Assembly: GCA_914767715.1 (NCBI GenBank)
Contig: OU612075.1
Location: 12,958,001-13,022,000 of the forward strand
Reading direction: 5' to 3'
Length of the DNA stretch: 64,000 bases
DNA from: Membranipora membranacea
Taxonomy: Eukaryota; Bryozoa; Gymnolaemata; Cheilostomatida; Membraniporidae
Shown: positions 50,501 to 62,248 of the stretch, piece by piece
How positions within the stretch are numbered: position 1 is the first letter of the stretch
Layout of the letters: the number at the start of each line of letters is the position of its first letter
The notes under the pieces: generated by a model
The model's database searches: none
Seen by the model: the letters and a program-made list of their open reading frames with translations, nothing else
What the model was told of the DNA's origin: nothing
Made by a program: the position numbers and the translations under genes

Positions 50501-53200
50501 CCTACTTTTTGCCCTCAATTTTTTATTATGAATTTTACCACCCATATATTGGCGATCCGCTCTTACAAATGCCTTTTTTAAAAAGCTGTTACCTTCTTTC
50601 AATAAATAAATGAATTGAATATGAGGTATTGCTCACAATTCGATACTGAATAATGTGAATGAAAATTTGCACAGATGCAGCCAAGATACAAGTCTGTTTA
50701 CTCCAGCATTCTGGGCTGGCAGAAGCATTTCCATGAATGGATATTGGCAGACATATTGTGCTGTGTTTTGGCAGCGAAATGGAGCGTAGGAGAGAAAAAA
50801 ACAGCGTCTGCGAAGAGAAATAAAGCCTCGCCTCTCATCGGATGAAAATTCATTAGTTTTTTATATAACTAGACCCTGATGATTTTCAAATAGCTGGGAA
50901 CTGGAATCTGCCGTTGTTGAACCTGAAACGATTATGATTTTCCTGTTCATTCATCGATAATTTGCTGCAAATTGCAACCACTCATAGCCAAATAATTATA
51001 GCTTACAGATTGATCATTGATGTTATTCTTTTTTGATTTTTCTTCTTTCTATTTATGCCAGAAAATCGGTCAATACCACTTGTGCCTAAGTATTCTGGAG
51101 TGTGGACGCATATTTGTTATCTCGGCCAGGTCTGCAAATGGTCATTTTCTTCTTTGAAGTTCTCTCCTCATAAAACTTATCAGATGGTATTAATTTCCAT
51201 ACTTATACATAACAATATTATCCTACTTTCCCCTACCTAGATATAAATACCCCGCAAAATCTAGCAGGACAACTCCTTTAGCTGTTTATGATCGGTGTTA
51301 ATGCTGACAACCTGTTGATTTGAGTAAGGTGAGGCGGCGAGCTCCACGCGTGTTTACATATCGCATGACAGGTCAGAGATAATGGGTGCTGCATGCCATA
51401 TTCGGCACCTATTATTCCTCACCCTATAACAATGATATCATGATGATAAAATTAACTAAATATGCTTTTTACTTTTGAACATCACCAAAATTGCGCCTAA
51501 ATTAGAAGCTAAATTAACATGTTTATACATCATTAGCAGGTAGAAGGTTGGTGGTTCACACAGTTGAGGCGCGTTCAGAGACGACCGAGCCTATTATCTT
51601 ATAATGTGATGTGCGAAGGTGATAAGGGATGTATGTCCGTGATGTGTGTTTTGTGAGCGGGTGTCGCCGCCACTGTCGACAGAGTAGGCTTGTTTGTGAG
51701 TTGTTAGTTAGCTGTGGTAGGTGTGTAAGTATGGTAAGAAGTGTCTTAGTAGCTGACGGTAATAAGACGATTACTGACGGACCCGACACTGTCATCATGT
51801 CAATCAGCTGCAGAGATGACAGGTGAGAAGATGATTACTGATCGCTCATTTATTCTAATAGCTGACTTGTTTTCTTATGTCCATTGAAAAGTTGTTCACT
51901 TTTTGACAGCTCCAACAGTGGAGTTACTTAATTGACTGACTTCAGGTTTGGCTTCTTTGACCCTTTGTGCTCTGGATCATTGGATACTTCTGCATCCCTG
52001 TGAGATTTATATCATAATTTGTGGGGAAGATGAGGGTAGCAAGTTTTATATTATTTATTCTTACTATATGTTTTGTTACAATCTTATATCATACATTGAG
52101 TTTTGACACATTTCTGCAGGGATTAAGCCAAGTTTTAAGATAAAATTACATGATAAAATCTTTACAAAGTGACACTGTTATTTTAATATTAGCTAATTAA
52201 CAGCCATGAAAACAATACTCCTCTTTGCTGCTGTTGTTCTAGCAAGTGTGTCAATTAGAAAGTTACTTGTAAAGTGTGTCTGTTCTCACCTGCTTCTCTA
52301 CCCTGGTAGGGTACCATAAAACCTCAATATAAAGTCACCAGACTATTAAGTGAATATGTTTTCATAAAATTAATTTTTTCTCACTTCATAAGTCAGGTAA
52401 CAGTGTATCTGAATCAAGTCTGTTGACGACTTCGCTAAAAGTTCTGTTTTCATTCATAAAAACTTGTGGGAAATTCCTCCTAAGTTCATATCATTTATCA
52501 CTTTGAGGGCCGGTTGTTTGTTTAGAAAATTGGGTATAATCGTTTTTAAATCTTTGAAAAAGGTCTTTGAGCCCAGGTGCTGCTTTTCTTTGAACTGGAA
52601 ATTATAGAGTATTTTTGTTGATATTTTAATCACACAATAACAGTGAGATATAATATAAGAGACTATGTGAGTTCTATAAGGTGCAGGCAGTCAGCTGTGA
52701 ATGATCTTCCTACATCGGCAGCCAGTTTTCAGCCCAGCTGAATATTAGGGCACTGGGCACACTTTGCGGTTAAGTTAAATCACATTTGATTATTATTTGG
52801 ATGTGGTTTTATTCATGATGCTGATTGACTGTTAACTGTTAGTTTATAAACAATGATAATAAACTGCTGTCTTGTGCCACTAGTGATAGCCTGTTGGCAG
52901 CTGACAAAGGCTTGCTAACCAGCCAGTCAGCGCTGCTCGTAAGGCTGCCACAGTCACCCTTCAGCACTTCTGTGATATTAATATTACATTCATCTTTATT
53001 TTGACTGGTTGATGGACCCTATGATACTGTGATTGTGATTGTCTTACGACCATCGCTTTGTTCAACAGTGCTGTCTTTAATTTATGATTAATCCTAGTGG
53101 TCTTTGTTGTTAAGCTTTGTTTTATATATTAATTTTCACTAATTGGCTGAGTGAGACAACATTGTAATAACACGATTGCATGGCCACCTCCCGGCTATGC
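47573..53200. other. Intron of the zinc-finger gene, no nested gene seen
   Basis: I find no supported coding exon on either strand. A possible extra non-coding exon ends at the donor GACAG followed by GTGAGA near 51821. Its ATG frame would run into a stop soon after splicing to 57138, so it could only be leader. Confidence 0.4.
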
Positions 53201-53536
53201 TCGATCGGCCAATCAGATCGTAGGGTGTGCGGCAGGCAGGCGTTTTGTTCCCCTGGTATACCATTGAGAATATTAACAATCCGCCCACTAAATCAGAGTA
53301 GTGGAGAGGCCTTATACTGGATTAGTATTGTTATTATTATCTGGCTGTGTATTATATTGTTATTACATGATCACCTGTGCTTCACTTGATCATACACATC
53401 TGACCAGTCCACTACTAGTGATATATTCTCTCTGTCTCTCTCTCTTCTATTGGTCATCTTACATCAGCTCATATATTACTAAGGGTGCTGTCTTATATAC
53501 AACTCTTAGTCGTCACAAGATCTACGCAAATCTTCT

Positions 53537-53542
53537 ATGGCG
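53537..53542 (+). CDS. Alternative first coding exon C of the zinc-finger gene (Met-Ala)
   Basis: ATGGCG immediately precedes a donor GTATGT at 53543, in phase 0, so splicing to 57138 would give MAVFSDMQVKQES. Upstream there is a CCAAT motif (GGCCAATCAG, near 53208) and a GC-type element (CCGCCCA, near 53281), which may form a third promoter. Two codons are little evidence on their own, so the call rests on donor quality and phase. Confidence 0.3.
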
Positions 53543-54018
53543 GTATGTTTCTTATGTTATGTTTATTTACATTTATTTGTAATGTATTGGTTTTAATATT
53601 TAGTTGTTTTGGTTGTTCAATTCGCCCATTCCGGTTTTCAACTTAGATTTTTATCTCGCAGCACTGGTAAAAGTTTATTTCCATGAGATGACCATTTAGA
53701 TACCGGTGCAGTTTTCTATATTCTGCTCATAGTTTTAAAAAGGGAAAGAACTACAACCCACAGTTGAAAGCTTAGCAAACTTTGCGGTATGTTATAGTGT
53801 TGTTAGTGAATTGTTGAACGTAATTGTTTAGGTGTTCAGTTGGTGAGCACCGCCCTCATCAGCCCTTCATTACGGCAAGTATGTCAATGAATGTGTAGGA
53901 GATAAACAATTGTGTCTGACGATCATACATCTGTGCCTGCTGTATAAAAATAATAATACCATTTAACTTTTCGCTTTTCTTATTTCTACCGTAACTCCTC
54001 TAAACAAACATTAAACCC

Positions 54019-54122
54019 ATCGGCAGCATCAGTGGTTCATACACTGCATACTGTCAGCAGCATCAGTGATGTATAATATACACACCGCACTGTCGGCAGC
54101 ATATCAGTGATTTATACGCTGC
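54019..54122. repeat. Degenerate tandem repeat of about 35 bases
   Basis: Three imperfect copies share CGGCAGCATCAGTG and a TTATAC-type block followed by CTGC. They lie just upstream of the 67-bp duplication in the long intron of the zinc-finger gene. Confidence 0.5.
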
Positions 54123-54139
54123 TTGTAATAAAAATAAAT

Positions 54140-54273
54140 TGGTTAGCGCTTGAATTTTACTGCTCATCAGGAAATAAAGTCTGGTTATTTTTGGATTTCG
54201 TTGAACTGGTTAGCGCTTGAATTTTACTGTTCATCAGGAAATATAGTCTGGTTATTTTTGGATTTCGTTGAAC
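54140..54273. repeat. Two-copy 67-bp tandem duplication
   Basis: TGGTTAGCGCTTGAATTTTA opens each copy (54140-54206 and 54207-54273). The copies are almost identical, so the duplication is probably recent. It lies inside the long intron. Confidence 0.8.
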
Positions 54274-57137
54274 GGTCACACTTTAGTGTAAGCATTGTCT
54301 GGAAATTCTTTATGATGGCCTTAGGCTAACTGGGTTAACACATACATATTCACCTAACTTGGTAGCACAAATGTTTAAAATGCTTGCTTCACGGGCCAGC
54401 AAATTTATCTGCTAGACTTTCATTATAAATAGAATGTCACATTTTTAGATACCAGTTATGTTGACTGGATTAATTCACTGCCGTGGCGCTGCTGGCTGCA
54501 TTAATGAATTGTTGTGAAGGTGTCACTGCTTTGAGGTGGCATCAATAAAAGTTGATTTTAGGTTAATGATGTTCCCCTTATGTAATATATGGGCAAACGG
54601 AATTCTAATTACTCCCAAATAATGTAAATATACCATAAAAATGCAGCCAACTTTTCATCTATCTAATATCTATTTATGTAGCACTAGATCTACCCGTTGT
54701 AAACATAGATAATTTTCTGAGAATTTCAGATGTCCTGCAGCAAGCAGCCCTTTACGATCTAGAAAAAAACATCGTGTTAAGGTCTTTGAACCATCCCTAA
54801 TTTTCAATTAGTGTTGAAAACAGTAATTACATATTTCGATGAGCTACCTATTTAATAGGGAAAGGGGATAATTTAAAGAGTTAAGTTGATTAAGTTAAGT
54901 GGCAGTTAAAGCAGCCGAGCACCTAAAGCTGGTGAATGAGAGCTGTTTATACCCCTAAGTGACACGTTCGTTCCGTCTTATACCTGTCCTCTGAATTTAA
55001 CCATCCAAACATTATTACTGTCTAAAGTACTACATATTTAGACATATTCACCCCTGAGCTGCACCCAGTATGTATGTAATTAATGTACAGGCACAATGGT
55101 CACTTAGTCACAATACGTAACCTGTAGGAATAGAGAAAGGTGATCTTATTGTTGTGTTATTACTGCTAAATAACATAAACTGTAATAATATTTGGTAAAA
55201 CTGCTTGTCAATATAAAGTACTGTTTTCCTTCTTCCGGATTTATGACTTAACTGTCAGTCAAAATACTGTTTGGATATTTCAGAGAAAATTTTCTGTGGT
55301 CTCAAAACAAATTAGTGCGGAATCAGTTGAATTTTGGGTTTGTTGGGGATACACTCAGTTTAAACACAAAAATCTCATTGTATCCGTCTGAAAACTTGTG
55401 ATCAATCCCAGTATACCGGTGTTATAAATATACACTAGGACAGAACTGCCTGGGGTAGTTTAGACATGGTAAGGCTTTACTGTTGTGGTTCAGTTAAAGG
55501 CCAGTCAGACCAGCTCAGACACAGATAGCGATCTCACATACTACTCTATTGTATGTATGTGTCAGTCCGATAATTAATATACACCATCACCGTACTATTA
55601 TGTTGAAATGCTCTCTAATCAAGCCGTATGATTAACACCTCTGCCCTCCGTATCTAACATGCTAACTAAGTTTGACATTTTACTTTAATTCCTTTAATTT
55701 ATTTGTCAAGTGTATTTTGAATTTTCACACCACAGACGGTCTACCTGATATACTATGTGTCTGTGATAAAATACCTGTGTTGATACTTGACGAATGTCTA
55801 CGTGAGGACTTAGAGACAAATTTGGGAGACAGTTTGACAATCTCATTGCACAAAAACCATAATAGGATTTTGAAACTGGTTTTGGCGAAAAGACAATCTT
55901 CAGAGACATTGAGATAACCTTCAGGTCATGAAAAGCTAAACACTGTTATCGATTTTACTTCTCTAATAAGACTAACTTGGAACTAGAGAACTACTGATCC
56001 GTATTCCCAGAATCAGGTATATTTGAATGGCCATTGATTTTCTGCACATGTTCGGAGGGTAGAATATTTACTATTGTTTGTAATGGTTATTACTTAATGG
56101 TAAACATTGCCCTTGAGCAGTACATTCCTATAAAATTATCTCAAATTTAAAATACCTAATTACATCGCTGTGTACTATTTCTGAAAAATTAAATGTCATT
56201 TGATAATAAAGCGCAGGTGAGGATGAGAATTTTAATAGTTTATCTCTGAGTCATTTAACCCTCCATATCTGCCCTCTGATGTTGAGGTGACAAGTTTTGA
56301 GCGAGACCAAACATTGTACCTGGTAATTATCCTCACGCTACAATGAAAATTTTCAAAATATATGCGACAGCCATGATCAATCTTTGGTGCATATATCAGG
56401 TAATCTTTGCTGCACAGAAAATATATTAGGGGATCATAAAGTTAGAGGATCAAAGGCTTAATACATCACTAGCTCACTGGCTGACTGGCTGCCAGCGTAG
56501 CCTAAACTTCTGTGATATAGATTACTGGGCTTACCGGTATTTTAGATAGGAGTGTCAGATTGAGAGACTGTCAGATGGTTTTGTTATACGAGTCAGTGAT
56601 CATTTGACCTGAGATTGCACAGTCTGATTATGTAAGGAATCTTATAACTATCTGCAGAGTTTGGTCTGTGGGGTCCAGATGGGCCTCGGCTCAAAATACC
56701 AGCAAATGATACCTTCTGCCGTTGACGAGCAGCTACAATATTTGCGGGCATTCTGGGGATTAATTACTTCATGTAGTGTTTAATTGCTACTTTGTATGAA
56801 GGTGCTTATCATTGCTGCCAATGGTTCACTGTACTGACCCAGCTAATATACCCATCAGCTGACAGCAATAAACCCCTCAGCTCTTCAGCGCATTGTTCAA
56901 CACTAAGTCATAATTGCAAACCATTTGCATGAGCACTAGTAGCTTTCTAGTCTAATACCGGCTCATCAGCCATAATACATGTTCAGCCATGGACAGGTTT
57001 TAAGCGGTTTTGACAACACCATAAGATTTCCTGACATTAGAAGTTGCCCTTCCACCACAAACTGACAATGCCTTATGATACTGATTCATGTGCCTGTGAG
57101 ATGTGAGGTAATGATGATATTTCTCTTGTTTCTGTAG
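54274..57137. other. Intronic region upstream of the common zinc-finger exons
   Basis: I see nothing coding here. An open frame at 55672-55917 follows an acceptor-like CACCACAG near 55735 but has no donor in phase and no recognisable product. Confidence 0.45.
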
Positions 57138-60100
57138 GTTTTCTCAGACATGCAGGTCAAACAGGAGAGCTCAGTTAGTGATCTAATCTCAGCCTCTGAA
57201 TCATCTCCCCTTCACCACCACCACAACCACGACCACCAGCAGTGCAGAAACTCGCCATGCTGCAGCAGTGATAATAACACACTGACCACGACTACAACAC
57301 AAGATATGCAGACATGTCAGTCAAGCATTACAACATCTCTCTCCAATATCTCTAACTCCCACCTACTACAGCAGCAACAAGATAAATCCTCCTCCGGTTA
57401 CTCCCTCTGGGCTGAGTACTTTGACGCCTTCCCAGTCCTCACAGAGTTTGACCTCAGGTCAGGGGTCAACGGCAGCACCGGCACCAGTATCGCATCATCA
57501 TCATCGGCGTCATCTGAGAACTGGCCGAGTCCAGGCAGCGGAACGCCCTTCTCAGATTGTGAGCAGGACGATACGGCCTTTATTGATGACCACGCTGTAC
57601 CTACCTCTGTAATCGACGAAATCGTGCAAACCCTTAAAATGGATGGTTACAACTTTGACCATCTGGGCGATGATATCATGGACTCCACAAATACGACATC
57701 ATATCCTGTGAAGCAGGAACAAGATATGTCTAATCAGCAGCCATGTTATCTACAGAGCCCTGTGTATACAAGTCTATGTCCTCCAAAACTTCAGCTGCAT
57801 CCGGAGAGCAGCGCTGCAAGGAAGTATGTGAACATGAACGATAACAGCATGCACACTTGTAATGACAGCAACAACAACATCAACTACATGAACAATAACA
57901 TGAACAATCTGAGCATATTTGACCAAGTCATGGATGGAAAATGGTGCGACAACACAACATCTCTACCCTCAATGAGTGAGTTAGCCTGAATCTACTTTTC
58001 CTGTTCAATTCTTGTTATTGTCATCATTGATTCCATATGTGACCCTTAGTCTAAACATATTTTTTATTATAATTTGGCTGCGTTTGTTGGTCTGGAGAGC
58101 AGAGCATTCCTCCCTGCCTGTCTATGATATTGCTGATTGTATAAGATGTGCTGTTAGATAGATTACTGTCCTGTATTTAATTACCTTTGGAACGTACTTC
58201 TAAAGCTAGACTCCAGATAAACCCGTCAGTGAGCGTTTCCTGGTCAACACATCAAGATATGAGTGAAATTCCAAATGATATGCAGATGGTGGTTGAGTTT
58301 TCACATCCCTGAAATTCGATTTCGTCAAAGAAAGTTATCAATAACCCTGCAAACAGCGGGTTTGGGATAAACTCCCTCATGCAAAAGACATGTACATAGG
58401 TTTTATAAGTTTTCCCCTCTTGTCATTTCAGCCATATCTCTACAGCAAATACAGCAGCATACCACACAACTACAACAACCAATCATAGTGCAGCAGCATC
58501 AACCAGGCATGCAGCAGCAACAGCATCAAAACGGCCAGCAACAGATGTCACATGACCAGCTGCAGCCGCAGCAGCACCAGATACAAACCTACGCATCAAG
58601 TCCTGTAGAGGACAACACTATGACAGGAGCACACTATACCTCCTCTACCTCAATGTTCCCCGGATCCTACGCACCGCTACAGGTAAGACAACCCTACCTC
58701 TCATACATGCTCAATCGCTACCATCTATAGGTAAACACACTGTAAGCTGTGCTTAGAGTACAGGCACTCTCCATCGTGAATAATAAACAAACAATTTCTA
58801 TCTTTGCAGCCATTACAGCAGTACAAATTTATGACCACATCGCCTGTGGCTCTACAGCCTCCTCCTCTGGTTCAGACATGTGAGAAATCTACAGAGACTA
58901 AACCCAGGAGAAGACGATCTACTAACAGCTCTGCACGAGTAGAGAAACCTCATCTCTGTACTGAGGTAAGAAACTTGGAGTTATCCTCACTGTGGATCAG
59001 CGTATCCAGATATCCTTGTGTACCTTGATCTGATATCTTGACCGCCTGACCTTGATTTCATATATGATCCGATGTCTGCAACAAACAGACTAGATGTACT
59101 TTTACCTCCCTTCGGTAAAAATAAATTTCATGGAATCTTTCTGCTCATATCTCGTCCTGCCCACCCAATAAGTTTACAGGAGAAAATAATTGCATATACT
59201 CAAAACATCAGTTATTTATGACTGAATAATCACTAGATTGATATCGGAACTATATAATACAAATTATAATTTATTGTAGTGTGGTGCAGCCTTCAAACTG
59301 TCTGCTAATCTGAAACAGCATTTAGTCATTCACACAGGAGAGAAACCTTTCAGCTGTGATATCTGTAAAGCCATGTTTACCCGGCTCAGCAGTCTCAAAA
59401 CACACCACAGGTAAATAGGGGTTATCTCCTCTGCTTTTGTGTCAGCAACATTCTTTAGAGAGCAAACCAATAGTGGCATCTCACATTTTTTAATCATGGC
59501 TATGAAAATGTGATGAATATAGAAATTACACTGATCCAAATAGTTTGAGTGGGTTTACATAATACTTAGTGACCAGTAAACACAATTAAACTGATGAATC
59601 AGACTCTCTTGAAATCAATATAACCAGGAGGATAAATGCAACTAATGATAGCAATATTTATGCACTATTAAAGAAATTTAAAATCTAGTAAAATTGGCGA
59701 AAAGAATACATATTTGAAGTACTCTAAACTGTACATCACGGATCAGCAGTGAAGCAAATATATTATGGGTTTTCTCCTGATATTTCCCAATGCTTGCAAA
59801 TAGGTGGAGAGATCACCCAATTAAGATGTAGAAATGCGATATTTTGTCAATAAAATTAATTGAAGTGCAGTATTGAGAAGTACATTATATATATTATGAT
59901 GGATAATAAGTATCTGTTGATGACACAATTAGTGGTGTTTAATGCTTTTTACAAAGTAGGTTAACGATGATTTTTGTATGATTACAGGTTACACACCGGA
60001 GAGAAGCCTCATATCTGCCCGTTCTGTAACGCTGCCTTTGCTGACCGATCAGCGATGAAAGCTCATAAGAGAATTCACACAGGAGAGAGGCCGTATAAAT

Positions 60101-60264
60101 GTACTGTCTGTAGCACAAGCTTCACTCAGCTGTCACATCTCAACGCTCACAAGAGGACACACACCGGTGAGAAACCCTACGCCTGTGGTATCTGCGGCAC
60201 AACCTTCAAACAACTCGGTCATCTCAAACGACACGAGAAGAGCCATGTCTGCAGCCGAATGTAA
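57138..60264 (+). CDS. Five-finger C2H2 zinc-finger transcription factor (common exons)
   Basis: This is a predicted nuclear DNA-binding protein. Exons 57138-57975, 58432-58682, 58810-58965, 59280-59410 and 59988-60264 join in phase to 550 residues. Translation can start at an internal Met (57150), but the frame is open back to the acceptor at 57137, which suggests an upstream coding exon. The N-terminal 410 residues are low-complexity activation-type sequence: His-rich (HHHHNHDH), Ser/Thr-rich, acidic, Asn-rich and strongly Gln-rich. VKQE occurs twice (MQVKQES, YPVKQEQ) and matches the SUMO-acceptor consensus. A basic KPRRRRS-type segment, a likely nuclear localisation signal, precedes the fingers. 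Five C-x2-C-x12-H-x3-H fingers fill residues 413-545 with HTGEKP/HTGERP linkers and predicted helices LSANLKQ, RLSSLKT, DRSAMKA, QLSHLNA and QLGHLKR. The first finger is split by an intron between its two Cys. The helices are not those of EGR, KLF or SP families, and I cannot name an orthologue. Confidence 0.9.
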
Positions 60265-61570
60265 ATACATGTGTTTATGTCTATATAGTATACAGATGTC
60301 TATTTAAATTCTTAAATCTATGAGATGACAGCTCACCGATTTATAGCCAAGCGCTACTAATATTTTTATGTGAACAGATTATATTTTTCTGTGATGGTCT
60401 CAGATTTTTATTCGGCACATCACTACACATGAAACAGTGCCATCTAGTGACTAAAATATTACTAGTATTTTTAAAGACCAGTAACCGATACTCAAGTGGG
60501 AGGTTACCTCCACCACAAATTTCTGAGCTACACCATTTTTTTTCATTTTTGTCTCCCGATACCATATGCAGTCTGTCTCAACCAAACATCCCTATTAGAT
60601 ATTCAGTCCTGTTTGCCCTGTATTATAGCTTTTCCCTGGATTTGACCTTGACCCTTATCTGTTGATCTGCATGCATGCTGTCGAATAGAAAGTCTATGCA
60701 ACACAAGTCATCACCCCATGTATCATATCTTTTCAAATCTCCTATCTTGGCAATTTTATCCCTATTTATCCAATATGTCTGTTAATGTGTGGCTTAATTT
60801 ATGATGAAAAAAGTTGAACTTTTGGTACTACATTACCATGACACCACTGATGGTGTGTGAGTAGGAACTATCGCATTAATATTACCATCTTTTTGTTACA
60901 TACATTAGTCATTAACCTTTCATTAACCCCTTTTTTATGTCATAGATTATCGGTTCATGTTATATTTTAATGAGTCAGCTTGTCCATCCCAACTATTATT
61001 AAAGCCAAGTTTAATGAGATGGACCTTAGGTAAAGTTTTTTTTTCTACTCTAGAGTTGCTATTGACAAATCATAGACATAATCAAAATCAGGTTATAACT
61101 CTGTAAAGCCCTTAAAATTATTTATATTTTTGTAATATTTCTCTCTCTCATAATTCTCTGTACATAGCGAGCTATTACTCTACGACATGACTACGCTCCG
61201 CACTTCAGCCTTCCCTAAAACAAATAATTGCTCTCAAGCAATGCCTCTAATTTTCTAATCTCTGAATTTTATATCGTTGAAATGTAAACAAATTGATCTA
61301 CTACAAGGGTCAGAATGATATATATATGTAACCTTCACTTTTTCAAAATGAGTACCAATGAATTTCTTAACCTAAAATACGCAATCACAAATTTACTATG
61401 TTTACTGTTATTTTATTTTAATTATTGACGATTGTTTTGTTAACTTCACAGAAAACCCCTCTATGTCTGTTGGCTCTCATGTGATCCGAGTGTGACACTG
61501 GATGATAAGCTTGTTATGTTTTTATTACAAGTCGAATTTTAAATAAAATTTACATAAAAAACGATAAATG
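60265..61570 (+). other. Inferred 3' UTR of the zinc-finger gene
   Basis: AT-rich non-coding sequence follows the TAA at 60262-60264. The AATAAA at 61542-61547 is the first strong polyadenylation signal, giving a 3' UTR of about 1.3 kb. Confidence 0.5.
61542..61547 (+). terminator. Candidate polyadenylation signal of the zinc-finger gene
   Basis: A canonical AATAAA is followed shortly by an A-rich stretch. It lies about 0.7 kb from the convergent FMO gene end. Confidence 0.5.
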
Positions 61571-62231
61571 AAGGAGTGTCAGTTGTATAAAAATGTGATA
61601 AAGACCGAATGGAGATGGATTGTAATGGATCATAGTCATTCCACATTGGTGTAAACTCTTTAATAAGTCAAAGTGTGAAAACTTATCATATTGAGCTTTG
61701 CTGTTAGGTCTGGGATAGTGAACTCTACTGGTTAAGACAGAGGATATCATAACATAAGAATATCACATCCCATATTCAATGAAGTTACCCCTGATATATA
61801 TAACAGCTTCACTTGCGATGGCTGTAACGCACAATTCACAACTCATAATTACACAGATATCTTTACCGTTGTTTTCAGACTGAAAACTTCAGACCATTTT
61901 GTGGTTGAGGTGAAGCGGTGTACACATAAACACAATTATAGGAAGGTAGACAGCTCTACTATATGCCTCGTTATTGTATGTCAAATGAGCAAGGGTCCTC
62001 CACCAAGGTTAAATGGTTCCAACTAACCACTGGCATCCTGTCAGCCTACACCCAATAACTACACCATATGATGATTGTATTGCTGGTATAACAAGCATTT
62101 CTAGTAACACAAATTGCCCCAAAATTGGCCGGGAGTTGTCCCTTCATAGTTCATGGGAAAGCAACCCAGCAACTAAAAAAATAAAATATCATGTGGTATA
62201 TAACATGCTACCGATTGCTTTTCTTGCCGTG

Positions 62232-62237
62232 TTTATT
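62232..62237 (-). terminator. Polyadenylation signal of the FMO gene
   Basis: On the minus strand AATAAA starts 11 bases after the FMO stop codon (TAA, 62251-62249). The resulting 3' UTR would be very short. Confidence 0.55.
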
Positions 62238-62248
62238 TGCAGTCCAAA

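Noticed and set aside
51629-51826. Fourth alternative first exon of the zinc-finger gene ending at GACAG/GTGAGA
   Set aside because: The donor is good, but the ATG frame ends in phase 2 and meets a stop soon after the junction with 57138. At most it could be untranslated leader.
57138-60264. EGR or KLF family assignment for the zinc-finger gene
   Set aside because: EGR and KLF have three fingers with RSD-type helices; this protein has five fingers with different helix residues and standard HTGEKP linkers.
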